DNA of 64,000 nucleotides from Muribaculaceae bacterium Isolate-104 (HZI) (GCA_003762715.1 RIBJ01000034.1:51306-115305), one strand, 5' to 3'. Positions 33,809 to 42,356 are shown, counted from the first letter of the stretch. Notes: generated by a model from the sequence alone, not told the origin. Made by a program: numbers and translations.

Positions 33809-33834
33809 GTAAGCATCTGATACTTAGAGTATAG

Positions 33835-33876
33835 CAATCAGCCAATTAGTATAAACTAACCGGCTGATTGTTTTTT
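33835..33876 (+). terminator. terminator of the MFS gene
   Basis: CAATCAGCC (33835-33843) / GGCTGATTG (33862-33870) with an inner TTAGT/ACTAA stem, followed by TTTTTT. Confidence 0.8.
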
Positions 33877-33935
33877 ATAACTTAACGCCGGGACTGGAGC
33901 CTGATTTATACAAAAAAATGTTAAAATAAAAAAAA

Positions 33936-33945
33936 GGGGGGGGGG
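33936..33945. repeat. G10 homopolymer abutting a promoter
   Basis: Eight A then ten G, ending one base before a TTTG (33947-33950) that is spaced 19 bases from a -7 box (33966-33973). Such tracts are prone to slipped-strand length change. Confidence 0.8.
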
Positions 33946-33946
33946 A

Positions 33947-33973
33947 TTTGTTTGTCTGTTTGTTTTAATTTTG
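33947..33973 (+). promoter_or_regulatory. promoter of the propeller lipoprotein gene
   Basis: -33-like TTTG (33947-33950) and -7 box TAATTTTG (33966-33973), 49 bases before ATG 34023. A 20-codon ORF from ATG 33979 overlaps the gene start. Confidence 0.6.
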
Positions 33974-34022
33974 CAACCATGAATTACAACATACTGATAG
34001 TTAAAATCATAAAAACACATTT

Positions 34023-35270
34023 ATGCGAAAAATCATTTTGACAATTGCCGCAACAGGACTGCTATACGGTTGCGGAAACAAGGGTACCGGAGACGGGCTT
34101 TTGCCGGAAGTGGATGTGGCAGGCGCTGTAGCCTCGCCCGTCGAACTAAAGGTAAGCGATTTAGGGTCTAAAATATCATATATCCCACTTGAAACAAACG
34201 ACAGTTCTTTGCTTGGGTCGAAATACAGCCTCCAAGCAAAAAACGACGTATTGATGGTGATTGAGGAGAATCGCAGATGCTGCCTTACATTCAGCCTCGC
34301 AGACGGTTCGTTTATCGCTTCGGTAGGTCATCCGGGGCAGGACCCCGAAGCGTGGTCGAGTCCGCTGCCCGAGGTAAGTACCGACAACAATCTCTATTTC
34401 TACCGCTACTCGCCTGACGGACCGTCAGCCCAAAAATATTCGACAGACGGAACATATCTGGGCAAAATATATCCCGGAGCGCTTAGCGCATGGTCAGGAA
34501 ACAGTGTTATTGACGATACAACCGTGGTGACCATAGAATCGGGGATAAGCCCTGATGATGTTTTTGGTCTGAAATATATACGGAGCGGCATCAATTCTCC
34601 AGCCGACACCACTGTTATTCTGCCGCTTCCGGGTCCGGATAACGGCAGGTACTGGAATAGTGTGAGCATATCCCGTACCAGAGGCATTTTTTCGGGAAGC
34701 CAGACATATTTCGTGAAGTATGAGTCGGAAGCCGGAGTGGTCTACACGCCGGACGACGGCAGCCGTGAGCTTTGGCTGACCGGCACAGAGGCACGTTTCA
34801 AACCTGTATTTGTCGATACGCTATATGCCGTGACTGACAAAACGATGGCACCGGCAATTGTGTTTAACACAGGAGAAAACGGTGTAGACTACCGCACCAT
34901 GAACACCGAGGGCATAAAGTCGAACACTCTGATAGTGTGCGATGTGCTTGAGACACCCGACAAGATTGTTTTTTCAGCCAGCAAGGGGTGGATGGGCTAC
35001 GACGAGTCGCATAAGCCTTTTGTGGGCTATTACACAAAGTCAACCGGCAAGACTGTGGCGACAGAAGCCGAGAAAGGATTTGTTGACGATATAGAGGGCT
35101 TCATGCCATTCGAACCTGTTATCACCACTCCTGACGGCAAGCTGATAGGTATAATCAGTGTCGAGGAAATAAACAGGTGGACAGAGGAGCATCCCGATGC
35201 AAAATTGCCTGCATCGCTGGCAAATCTCGCGGAGGATGACAATCCGGTATTGGTTGTTGTCAGCAAGTAA
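34023..35270 (+). CDS. 6-bladed beta-propeller lipoprotein
   Basis: A 415-residue lipoprotein (LLYGCGN, Cys 17) of the Bacteroidales 6-bladed beta-propeller group (DUF4934/BF3164-like): the opening block KVSDLGSKISYIPLETND, then SFIASVGHPGQDPEAW, and blades to the C-terminal NPVLVVVSK. These proteins are probably cell-surface or periplasmic ligand binders; function unknown. Expression may be variable because of the G10 tract at its promoter. It is the second of three such proteins in the window (others at 22839 and 49481). Closed by a 14-bp-stem terminator. Confidence 0.8.
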   Translation: MRKIILTIAATGLLYGCGNKGTGDGLLPEVDVAGAVASPVELKVSDLGSKISYIPLETNDSSLLGSKYSLQAKNDVLMVIEENRRCCLTFSLADGSFIASVGHPGQDPEAWSSPLPEVSTDNNLYFYRYSPDGPSAQKYSTDGTYLGKIYPGALSAWSGNSVIDDTTVVTIESGISPDDVFGLKYIRSGINSPADTTVILPLPGPDNGRYWNSVSISRTRGIFSGSQTYFVKYESEAGVVYTPDDGSRELWLTGTEARFKPVFVDTLYAVTDKTMAPAIVFNTGENGVDYRTMNTEGIKSNTLIVCDVLETPDKIVFSASKGWMGYDESHKPFVGYYTKSTGKTVATEAEKGFVDDIEGFMPFEPVITTPDGKLIGIISVEEINRWTEEHPDAKLPASLANLAEDDNPVLVVVSK

Positions 35271-35289
35271 GTTTCCACTTTGTAAAACT

Positions 35290-35331
35290 AAGGCGATGTG
35301 TCACAGATGTTGAGTACTGACACATCGCCTT
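35290..35331 (+). terminator. terminator of the propeller lipoprotein gene
   Basis: Perfect 14-bp stem AAGGCGATGTGTCA (35290-35303) / TGACACATCGCCTT (35318-35331). Confidence 0.8.
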
Positions 35332-35373
35332 GTTTATTCACCCGTCTGCTTCAATCAGCGAGCGGGACAAAAA

Positions 35374-35397
35374 AAAGCACGCCTGAAAGCGTGCTTT
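35374..35397 (-). terminator. terminator of the lone ferredoxin gene
   Basis: Nine-bp stem AAAGCACGC (35374-35382) / GCGTGCTTT (35389-35397); on the minus strand it is followed by a run of T. Confidence 0.75.
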
Positions 35398-35419
35398 GAT
35401 TTTTTTCCCTGACTGTGAA

Positions 35420-35590
35420 TTATTCGCCCGGTACGATTGCTTCGCTGGGGCAAACTTCAGCGCAAGAACCGCATTCGATGCAGGTATCGGGATCGATGTG
35501 GTAGATGTCGCCTTCAGAGATAGCTTCTACGGGACAAACGGGGAGACAAGTGCCGCAAGCGACGCATTTGTCAGTAATAACGTATGCCAT
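35420..35590 (-). CDS. 2x[4Fe-4S] ferredoxin (56 aa)
   Basis: Short clostridial-type ferredoxin, MAYVITDKCVACGTCLPVCP at the N-terminus. Both clusters are complete: CVACGTCLPVCP (first) and CIECGSCAEVCP (second). It is a low-potential electron carrier of anaerobes and the likely acceptor for the 2-oxoacid:ferredoxin oxidoreductase encoded just upstream on the same strand, though it has its own promoter (TACTTTTG, 35648-35655 on the minus strand) and terminator. Confidence 0.96.
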   Translation of the reverse strand: MAYVITDKCVACGTCLPVCPVEAISEGDIYHIDPDTCIECGSCAEVCPSEAIVPGE

Positions 35591-35647
35591 AATGGTTTTG
35601 GATAATTAAATTATACGAATAAAAAAATTTCGGATATAAATACTGTG

Positions 35648-35655
35648 CAAAAGTA
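35648..35655 (-). promoter_or_regulatory. -7 box of the ferredoxin gene
   Basis: Plus-strand CAAAAGTA reads TACTTTTG, 58 bases upstream of the ferredoxin ATG. Confidence 0.55.
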
Positions 35656-35696
35656 AAAATAATAGTTGAGAATGCAAGTGCCGTCACCGATTTTTT

Positions 35697-36233
35697 TTAT
35701 TCTACAAGCTGCATTCCTTTTGTAATCGCCTGCCGGTTCAGGTCAAGAAGGCTGTGGTGCCTTTCTGGCAGCACTTTCCTGAGACCGTCCATGACACTTT
35801 CCACAGGCACCACGTTTCTGATTTTCAGCAATGCGCCCAGCACAATCATGTTGTAGGTTTTGGCGTTGTTCATGTCGAAAGTCGCCTCCATTGCATCTAC
35901 GCGGTAGATTTTAATGTCGGTACGCACCGGCGGGCGGTGAATGCCGTAAGAGTCGTAAATGAGTGTGCCTCCGGCTTTTATTTTGTTTTCAAATTTGTCG
36001 AGGCTCTGCTGGTTCAGAATCACGGCGGTGTCAAAGGTGTCGAGCACCGGCGAGCTTATCTTACTGTCGCTGAGTATTACAGTGACATTGGCAGTGCCTC
36101 CGCGCTGTTCGGGTCCGTAGGATGGCATCCATGTCACTTCAAGGTTGTCGCTTAGAGCGGCGTAGGCAAGAATCTTGCCCATAGAGAGGACTCCCTGCCC
36201 TCCGAATCCTGCAATGATTATTTCTTCTTTCAT
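35697..36233 (-). CDS. 2-oxoacid:ferredoxin oxidoreductase, gamma subunit
   Basis: At 178 residues, the gamma domain of the pyruvate/ketoisovalerate ferredoxin oxidoreductase family: EEIIIAGFGGQGVLSMGKIL, then MPSYGPEQRGGTANVTVILS and the FENKIKAGGTLIYDS segment. It forms part of a heterotetramer (alpha, beta, gamma, delta) that oxidatively decarboxylates a 2-oxoacid to acyl-CoA and reduces ferredoxin. Last gene of the four-gene operon; ATGA overlap with the beta subunit. Confidence 0.93.
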   Translation of the reverse strand: MKEEIIIAGFGGQGVLSMGKILAYAALSDNLEVTWMPSYGPEQRGGTANVTVILSDSKISSPVLDTFDTAVILNQQSLDKFENKIKAGGTLIYDSYGIHRPPVRTDIKIYRVDAMEATFDMNNAKTYNMIVLGALLKIRNVVPVESVMDGLRKVLPERHHSLLDLNRQAITKGMQLVE

Positions 36234-37000
36234 CTGGTTTCGTTTTTGAGGTCGCCCGGCGGGTATGCTTCAAACATGTTGTCGACCATCCACCGGTTTG
36301 CTTTAACGGGTGTCATTTTCCATCCGCTGCTGCATGTGCTGACTATCTCTACCACAGATGTTCCCCTCGAAGCCATGCTGTTTTCAAAAGCCTTGCGGAT
36401 AGCCGCTTTTGCTTTTCGGACAGCCGCCGGGGTGTGGACGCTCTGGCGTGTGACATAGCATGTTCCCGGCAGTTGGGCGAGCAGTTCTGTTATTTTCAAG
36501 GGGTAGCCGTTCAGGTCTACCCTTCGCCCGTAGGGGGTTGTGGATGTGGTCATGCCTTCAAGCGTGGTGGGAGCCATCTGCCCTCCAGTCATGCCGTATA
36601 TGCCGTTGTTGATGAATATTATTGCGATGTTTTCGCCACGGTTAGCGGCATGGATTGTCTCTGCCGTGCCGATAGCGGCAAGGTCGCCGTCGCCCTGGTA
36701 TGTGAACACCAACCGGTCGGGGTTAAGGCGTTTTGCGGCTGTGGCTACAGCCGGGGCGCGTCCGTGTGCCGCCTCAATCCAGTCTATGTCGATGTAGTTG
36801 TATGCGAAAACCGCGCATCCTACCGGTGCAATGCCTATTGTTATGTTTTCCGCACCCATTTCCTCTATAATCTCGGCAATGAGTCTGTGAACCACACCAT
36901 GACTGCATCCGGGGCAGTAGTGCATGTGGTTGTCGTTCATCAGACGGGGCTTGGTGCAGACAATGTTTTGTGTCTGCTTTATGTCGTTGCTGTTATCCAT
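36230..37000 (-). CDS. 2-oxoacid:ferredoxin oxidoreductase, beta (TPP-binding) subunit
   Basis: At 256 residues, the thiamine-diphosphate subunit: CPGCSHGVVHRLIAEIIEE near the N-terminus (Cys ligand region), APVGCAVFAYNYIDID, and the TPP/Mg motif GDGDLAAIGTAE...FINNGIYGMTGGQ. Together with the alpha subunit it determines substrate; 2-oxoglutarate or branched-chain 2-oxoacids are both possible. Confidence 0.93.
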   Translation of the reverse strand: MDNSNDIKQTQNIVCTKPRLMNDNHMHYCPGCSHGVVHRLIAEIIEEMGAENITIGIAPVGCAVFAYNYIDIDWIEAAHGRAPAVATAAKRLNPDRLVFTYQGDGDLAAIGTAETIHAANRGENIAIIFINNGIYGMTGGQMAPTTLEGMTTSTTPYGRRVDLNGYPLKITELLAQLPGTCYVTRQSVHTPAAVRKAKAAIRKAFENSMASRGTSVVEIVSTCSSGWKMTPVKANRWMVDNMFEAYPPGDLKNETR

Positions 37001-37007
37001 TGTCGCG

Positions 37008-38087
37008 TTATTTTAAAATCCGCTCTTTAAATGCGTCCAGGACTTCCTGCGGATTGGGCACAATGCCTCCGAGACGTCCGAAGTGGGCAACGGGAATCCG
37101 TCCCATAGCTGCCATTCTCACATCTTCAATCATCTGTCCGGCGTTAAGTTCCACTACGAGAATGCCTTTTACACGGCGGCTGAGGCGCTCGATGTTTTCT
37201 GTCGGGAATGGCCAGAGGGTAATAGGACGCACAAGTCCTACTTTAATGCCGTTGCCGCGTGCATCCTCAATTGCCTTGAGGCATATACGCGCCATGGAGC
37301 CGAAAGCAACCATGAGGTATTCGGCGTCATCAGTGTAGCATTCCTCACAGCGGACTTCGTCGCGCTTTATAATACTGTATGTTTCCTGATAGCGGAGATT
37401 GTTTTCCTCCATCTTGTAGCTGTCAAGCTCAAGTGTGGTAAGGATGTTTTGTTTTCGCGAGTCAGGCTTGCCTGTCACCGCCCAGGGGCATTGTCGGGCA
37501 ATCTCTTTGTCAGAGCGCCGCGGACGGGGCTTAGGAAGCACCACTTTTTCCATCATCTGCCCGACTATGCCGTCGGCAAGAATCATGGCTGGAGTACGGT
37601 ACTTGAAAGCGAGGTCGAAACCGAGTCCGACAAAATCTGCCATTTCCTGCACTGTGGAGGGGGCGAGGACTATGAAATGGTAATCACCGTGACCGCCGCC
37701 TTTTGTTGCCTGAAAATAGTCTGCCTGCGACGGGTGTATGGTGCCGAGTCCGGGACCGCCACGCATCACATTGACCACAAGCGCGGGGAGTTCTCCCGCC
37801 GCTATATAGCTGAGACCTTCAGCCATGAGGCTGATACCTGGGCTTGACGATGATGTCATGACGGCTTTGCCGGTAGCTGCTCCGCCATATACCATGTTTA
37901 TAGCTGCCACCTCACTTTCTGCCTGAAGCACTACCATGCCGGTGGTTTCCCACGGCATCAGCGCCTCGAGAGTCTCAAGGACTTCGCTCTGAGGGGTTAT
38001 AGGGTAGCCGAAGTAACCGTCGACACCGTATCTTACAGCGGCGTGCGCGATAGCCTCGTTGCCCTTCATCAGTCTGACTTCTTCCAT
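37008..38087 (-). CDS. 2-oxoacid:ferredoxin oxidoreductase, alpha subunit (VorB/KorA-like)
   Basis: At 359 residues: LMKGNEAIAHAAVRYGVDGYF (pyrimidine-binding domain), GYPITPQSEVLE, AESEVAAINMVYGGAATGK and TSSSSPGISLMAEGLSYIAAGELP. The last third is the domain II region with MEDARG-like EDARGNGIKVGLVRPITLWPFP. Bacteroides orthologues are usually annotated 3-methyl-2-oxobutanoate dehydrogenase VorB. Seven bp upstream of the beta gene. Confidence 0.93.
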   Translation of the reverse strand: MEEVRLMKGNEAIAHAAVRYGVDGYFGYPITPQSEVLETLEALMPWETTGMVVLQAESEVAAINMVYGGAATGKAVMTSSSSPGISLMAEGLSYIAAGELPALVVNVMRGGPGLGTIHPSQADYFQATKGGGHGDYHFIVLAPSTVQEMADFVGLGFDLAFKYRTPAMILADGIVGQMMEKVVLPKPRPRRSDKEIARQCPWAVTGKPDSRKQNILTTLELDSYKMEENNLRYQETYSIIKRDEVRCEECYTDDAEYLMVAFGSMARICLKAIEDARGNGIKVGLVRPITLWPFPTENIERLSRRVKGILVVELNAGQMIEDVRMAAMGRIPVAHFGRLGGIVPNPQEVLDAFKERILK

Positions 38088-38109
38088 TCTATGTCGAGTG
38101 GTGCTAAGT

Positions 38110-38349
38110 TTATAAATCGGAGGTGCTTACCATACGGTAAACTGTTATACAACCGTCGGGACACACGGTAGCGCACGCGGCGCACCCGATACAGGCCTGC
38201 GGATTGTCTACAAACGCAAAGTGATAGCCGCGGTTGTTGACCTCTTTCGGCTGTAAGGCAAGCACGGCGCACGGGCAAGCCACTACACACAGCTCGCAGC
38301 CTTTGCACCGTTCGGTGTTGATGTCTACCGCTCCTTTAGCTTTTGCCAT
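38110..38349 (-). CDS. 2-oxoacid:ferredoxin oxidoreductase, delta (ferredoxin) subunit
   Basis: About 79 residues from MAKAKGAVDINTE; an 11-codon TTG-started extension is discounted. Two [4Fe-4S] motifs: CKGCELCVVACP and CIGCAACATVCP. It carries electrons from the TPP subunit to external ferredoxin. First gene of the operon, with a minus-strand -7 box TAATTTTG at 38398-38405. Confidence 0.94.
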   Translation of the reverse strand: MAKAKGAVDINTERCKGCELCVVACPCAVLALQPKEVNNRGYHFAFVDNPQACIGCAACATVCPDGCITVYRMVSTSDL

Positions 38350-38397
38350 ATCTTTTTTTACGGTCGTTAGTAAGTTTTGCAATATTCGTTATTACTG

Positions 38398-38405
38398 CAA
38401 AATTA
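38398..38405 (-). promoter_or_regulatory. -7 box of the oxoacid:ferredoxin oxidoreductase operon
   Basis: Plus-strand CAAAATTA reads TAATTTTG, about 50 bases upstream of the delta-subunit ATG. Confidence 0.55.
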
Positions 38406-38544
38406 CACTTTTTTTTACAATACTATTCTTTTTAACACAGCCTTAACCAATGGCACATTATGCGTTTAAATGTGCGACATGCGTCATTGCAATTCCAACT
38501 AAACCATCCTCAGGCATATAGGTTGGTTAAGCGAGAGGCAACGG

Positions 38545-39861
38545 TTATGTGACCACGCGGGTCACTCTCACTTTTTTATTTTTAATCTTTGCCGCAGAAG
38601 CCGCAGCCAGAATGGCAGGCACTCCGGAAGCGGGAACAGCCGCCAGCGCCTCGTGGTCAAAGACCGTTATGCGGCCGATGCTCTGAGAGCTGATGTCGGT
38701 GTGTGCCATAATGAATCCGAGGATGTCGCCGCGTGATATTTTTTCTTTACGCCCCGCATTGAAGTGGATTGTCGCCACAGCCGGCGCTATAGCAGATGCA
38801 TCGCATTCGTTTTTCGGCACATAGTCTCTGCTCCAGTCCACATAGTCGGGAATCGAGTCGGCTTCCGATGTTATTATGTACGCCGTACCGGGCGCTCCGT
38901 TGCGGGCGGTGCGTCCGTTGCGGTGAATCCAGTTTTCGGCAGTGGGAGGGAGGTGATAGTGAATCACCGCATCTACAGCATCAATGTCGAGACCGCGAGC
39001 GGCAAGGTCGGTGGCAACAAGGACATTAACTGTTCCGTTATGCAGGAGCTCCACCGCCAACTGTCGTGTGTGCTGGTCGAGACCGCCATGATACAACGCA
39101 GCGCTTATACGCGCTTTTTTAAGGTAGGCGTGCAGGCGTTCGGCGCTTTCTCGGTGGTTCACAAAAACGATTGTTTTCCGTTCAGGCATAGAACAGAGAA
39201 GAGCCACAAGGGTCTGCGCCTTGTCAACAGTCGGACTTCCCACATGGACTTTCTGCAAGGCGCTACTGCGGCTGTCTGCGCTGTAGTCGTAGGATTGCCA
39301 TTGTCCGTCGGGCAGATAATCGGGTATAGCCTGCGCAACAGTGGCAGATGTGAGGATAACGGATTTCAGAGCGCGCATTTTTTTGACGATGCGTCTCATG
39401 TCTGCGTCAAAACCGAGTTCGACACATTTATCGTATTCGTCAAGCACAAGTATTTCTGTTTCGGACAGGTCCAAAGTTCTGCGGTTAATATGGTCCAGCA
39501 GACGCCCCGGGGTAGCCACTATTATGTCTGGAACCGGGGTCAACGATTTTTTTTCATCGTCCATTTTGTGACCGCCATAAATCGCTGTGATTTTATATCC
39601 TGCCGCGGCAGCCTTGACAACCGAGGCTATCTGTAGAACCAGTTCGCGCGACGGTGCCATGACAACGGCAGCCACTCCCCTGCCCGGCTGAGGCATGCGT
39701 TTGAGCAGCTGTATTGTGAACGCAACTGTTTTTCCCGAACCGGTGGGTGCCGCAAGTGTAATGCGCGGAGCGGAAGCGGCGGCAAGCTCTATCTGCATCG
39801 GTTTCAGGGATGTTATGCCGAGCTTAGCCGCTATGTTTGACAGTATTTCGGATTCTTTCAT
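38545..39861 (-). CDS. DEAD-box-family ATP-dependent RNA helicase with DbpA-type C-terminal domain
   Basis: At 438 residues. Helicase motifs: Q region, APTGSGKT (motif I), PSRELVLQ, TPGRLLDH, DEYD (motif II, where most members have DEAD), SAT (III), and the C-terminal core with VATDLAARGLDIDAV and HRNGRTAR (VI). Residues ~370-438 match the small DbpA-type RNA-binding domain (EKISRGDILGFIMAH...SIGRITVFDHEALAAVP), which in DbpA binds 23S rRNA, suggesting ribosome assembly. Follows the glycosyltransferase gene by 27 bp and may be co-transcribed with mtaB. Confidence 0.92.
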   Translation of the reverse strand: MKESEILSNIAAKLGITSLKPMQIELAAASAPRITLAAPTGSGKTVAFTIQLLKRMPQPGRGVAAVVMAPSRELVLQIASVVKAAAAGYKITAIYGGHKMDDEKKSLTPVPDIIVATPGRLLDHINRRTLDLSETEILVLDEYDKCVELGFDADMRRIVKKMRALKSVILTSATVAQAIPDYLPDGQWQSYDYSADSRSSALQKVHVGSPTVDKAQTLVALLCSMPERKTIVFVNHRESAERLHAYLKKARISAALYHGGLDQHTRQLAVELLHNGTVNVLVATDLAARGLDIDAVDAVIHYHLPPTAENWIHRNGRTARNGAPGTAYIITSEADSIPDYVDWSRDYVPKNECDASAIAPAVATIHFNAGRKEKISRGDILGFIMAHTDISSQSIGRITVFDHEALAAVPASGVPAILAAASAAKIKNKKVRVTRVVT

Positions 39862-39888
39862 TATTTTGAGGTTGTAAATATATAATGT

Positions 39889-40902
39889 TCAAAGGTCATT
39901 ATAGTTCTTTTTGCCTTTGACAAAATACTGCCACAGTATGCTGATTTTTTTATTTGGAGAGTCGCACAATATGTTGCGTGTGACGGATTCTTTATAAAAT
40001 GCGCGCATTTTCGCAAACGAGCGGTGTGCGCGAAATACCGCCCCCGCATTAGCGAAGTCAAATGACACAACAAACTTAGCCCAGGCGATTGTGTCAAGAA
40101 GCCGACGCACAAACAGCAGACGAGACCGTGTCTCAGACGGCAGGTTCTTGTGAAGCATCAAAAGGTTGTTGCGGAAATTGAGATAGGTTTTGCGCGGGTT
40201 TTGCGCGGGCAGGCTTCCACCGCCAAGGTGATACACCTGAGCCTGCGGCACAGCAGCTATGTCATAGCCGCGAAGCCTTATGCGCCAGCACAGGTCTATC
40301 TCTTCCATGTGGGCGAAGAACCGGGTGTCGAGCCCTCCGGTTTCATTGTACAGAGCGGTGCGCACCATAAGTGCGGCTCCGCTTGCCCAGAACACCGACA
40401 TCGGCAAATTGTACTGTCCGTTGTCTTTTTCCACAGTGTCAAATATCCGTCCGCGGCAATAAGGATAGCCGTGACGGTCAATGAATCCGCCGGAAGCGCC
40501 GGCGTACTCGAAAGAGTCGGGATTTTGCGCCGAAAGGATTTTAGGCTGGCAGGCTCCTGTGTCGGGGTGAGACTCCATGTATTCGAGCAGCGGAGTAACC
40601 CAGTCGGATTTTGCCTCCACATCCGAATTCAGCAATACTGTATAGGGGGTGGTGATTTGCGACAAGGCTCTGTTATAGCCTTCCGAAAAGCCTAAGTTTT
40701 CCGGAAACGCAATGATTTTAATGTCGGGAAAAGCGGAGCGCACATAGGTCAGCGATGTGTCCGTGCTGCCGTTATCGGCTATTATAAGTTGCGCGGTTTC
40801 AGGCATATTGGCAGCCACCGACGGGAGAAAACGCCTCAACAGTTTTTCGCCGTTCCAGTTGAGAATGACAACTGATACAAGTTTATTTTCAATCTGTGAC
40901 AT
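39889..40902 (-). CDS. family 2 glycosyltransferase
   Basis: At 337 residues, with the GT-A signature: VVILNWNGEKLLRRFLPSV, ADNGSTDTSLTYV, the DxD-like NSDVEAKSDW and SGAALMVRTALYNETGGLDTRFFAHMEEIDLC. This layout is typical of rhamnosyl- or other deoxysugar transferases in surface-polysaccharide or glycan synthesis, but donor and acceptor are unknown. C-terminal hydrophobic and basic stretch suggests peripheral membrane association. Start codon overlaps the mtaB stop by one base. Confidence 0.92.
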   Translation of the reverse strand: MSQIENKLVSVVILNWNGEKLLRRFLPSVAANMPETAQLIIADNGSTDTSLTYVRSAFPDIKIIAFPENLGFSEGYNRALSQITTPYTVLLNSDVEAKSDWVTPLLEYMESHPDTGACQPKILSAQNPDSFEYAGASGGFIDRHGYPYCRGRIFDTVEKDNGQYNLPMSVFWASGAALMVRTALYNETGGLDTRFFAHMEEIDLCWRIRLRGYDIAAVPQAQVYHLGGGSLPAQNPRKTYLNFRNNLLMLHKNLPSETRSRLLFVRRLLDTIAWAKFVVSFDFANAGAVFRAHRSFAKMRAFYKESVTRNILCDSPNKKISILWQYFVKGKKNYNDL

Positions 40903-42218
40903 CAGCCAATAATTGTAGCGTTAACTTCCTCGCCGTCAACAGAGTCGAGACGGACTTCAACAATGCGGTTTGCCAGTTTCGGCACCGCCGGCACTTTTAC
41001 CTTTATATAGTTGTCGGTAAATCCGTGCATAAAGCCGTCTTTCTGCGAGTGTTCGAGCAGCACCGGACGGACGGTGCCGATGAACCGGGAGGTAAACCGG
41101 GAGAGTTTGTCATCGGATATTGCAAGCATTGTTTTTACCCTGTCGTGACGCACGGAGTTTTCTACAACAGGTGTTATTTCAAGCGCTTTTGTTCCCGGAC
41201 GCTCGGAATACGGGAACACATGCAGCCGCGAAATATCAAGGCTTTCCACAAACTCGCGCGAAGATTCAAACCGCTCGGGAGTTTCACCTCGTGCACCGAC
41301 TATGAGGTCGACCCCTATGAACGCATCGGGTATGAGGCGGTTGATTGTTTCGACACGGTGCCTGAACAGAGTTGTGTCATAATGTCGGCGCATAAGTTTC
41401 AGCACCTCGTCATCGCCACACTGCAAGGGTATGTGAAAATGGGGCATGAAGTTTCTGGATTTCGATACCCATTCAATTATCTCATCGGTGAGCAGATTCG
41501 GTTCTATAGAAGATATACGGTATCGTTCTATACCGTTTACCTGCTCAAGCGCTTTAATCAGATCAAAGAAATTTTCGGAGGATCCTTTTCCGAAATCGCC
41601 TATGTTGACTCCGGTTATGACAATTTCCTTTGCACCGCTGTCGGCAGCCTGTCGCGCTTTGTCTACAACAGCATGAACAGAAGCCGAACGGCTGCGACCG
41701 CGCGCCATGGGAATAGTGCAATAGGAGCAGTAGTAATCGCATCCGTCCTGCACTTTCAGAAACCATCTTGTACGGTCGCCGCGCGAGCATGAAGGATTAA
41801 ACTCTCTGATTTCCTTTGCAGGAGTGATTTCCATCATGGGGGTGCGGCTTGCAAGCCATTCATCAACATAAGCGGCAAGTTTCAGCTTGCGGTCAATGCC
41901 GGCGACTATCTCCACCCCCGGCAGCGAGGCTACTTCCTGCGGTTTAAGCTGCGCATAGCATCCGGTTACCACAATAGCGGCATTGCTCCACTTTCTTGCG
42001 AAAGCGCGTATTGTCTGACGGCATTTTTTGTCGGCAAGTTCAGTAACGGAACAGGTGTTGACTATCACGATGTCGGGAGTTTCTCCCGGATTTACGCGAT
42101 GAATTCCTTTTTCGGCGAGCATTGACGCCACAGTGGATGTCTCCGCAAAATTGAGCTTGCAACCAAAAGTATGATAAAAGGCTTTCGGAGCCTTATTAGA
42201 GTCATTTGTCTGTTGCAT
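40902..42218 (-). CDS. mtaB: tRNA N6-threonylcarbamoyladenosine methylthiotransferase MtaB
   Basis: Radical-SAM enzyme that adds a methylthio group to t6A37 of tRNAs. At 438 residues: N-terminal UPF0004 domain with three cluster Cys (TFGCKLNF, NTCSVTELADKK, GCYAQLK), the radical-SAM CDYYCSYCTIPMARGRSRS motif (about residue 150), and a C-terminal TRAM domain. The conserved domain begins ~12 residues after the chosen ATG, so the start is fixed. A -7 box TAATTTTG (42223-42230, minus strand) ends only 4 bases before the ATG, suggesting a leaderless transcript. First gene of a probable operon with the glycosyltransferase and helicase. Confidence 0.95.
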   Translation of the reverse strand: MQQTNDSNKAPKAFYHTFGCKLNFAETSTVASMLAEKGIHRVNPGETPDIVIVNTCSVTELADKKCRQTIRAFARKWSNAAIVVTGCYAQLKPQEVASLPGVEIVAGIDRKLKLAAYVDEWLASRTPMMEITPAKEIREFNPSCSRGDRTRWFLKVQDGCDYYCSYCTIPMARGRSRSASVHAVVDKARQAADSGAKEIVITGVNIGDFGKGSSENFFDLIKALEQVNGIERYRISSIEPNLLTDEIIEWVSKSRNFMPHFHIPLQCGDDEVLKLMRRHYDTTLFRHRVETINRLIPDAFIGVDLIVGARGETPERFESSREFVESLDISRLHVFPYSERPGTKALEITPVVENSVRHDRVKTMLAISDDKLSRFTSRFIGTVRPVLLEHSQKDGFMHGFTDNYIKVKVPAVPKLANRIVEVRLDSVDGEEVNATIIG

Positions 42219-42222
42219 AATG

Positions 42223-42230
42223 CAAAATTA
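42223..42230 (-). promoter_or_regulatory. -7 box of mtaB, near the start codon
   Basis: Plus-strand CAAAATTA reads TAATTTTG and sits four bases before the mtaB ATG. Confidence 0.5.
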
Positions 42231-42356
42231 GACAAAATCCGCGATATAAGTGCAATATCCGTTCCACCCGGAGCGTTAAGACTGAACAATAGCGCATCCG
42301 GACAGGTTGATATTGCAGGCACTCTTTTGCCAATAAATTACTATACACTTCTTTCT

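Noticed and set aside
33979..34041. 20-codon ORF in the leader of the propeller lipoprotein gene
   Set aside because: It overlaps the lipoprotein start, has no homology signal, and is no longer than expected by chance.
38764..39636. 290-residue plus-strand ORF opposite the DEAD-box helicase
   Set aside because: The helicase motifs are on the minus strand; the opposite frame has no recognisable domain.
40896..41792. 298-residue plus-strand ORF opposite mtaB
   Set aside because: mtaB has its full radical-SAM signature on the minus strand; the antisense frame shows none.
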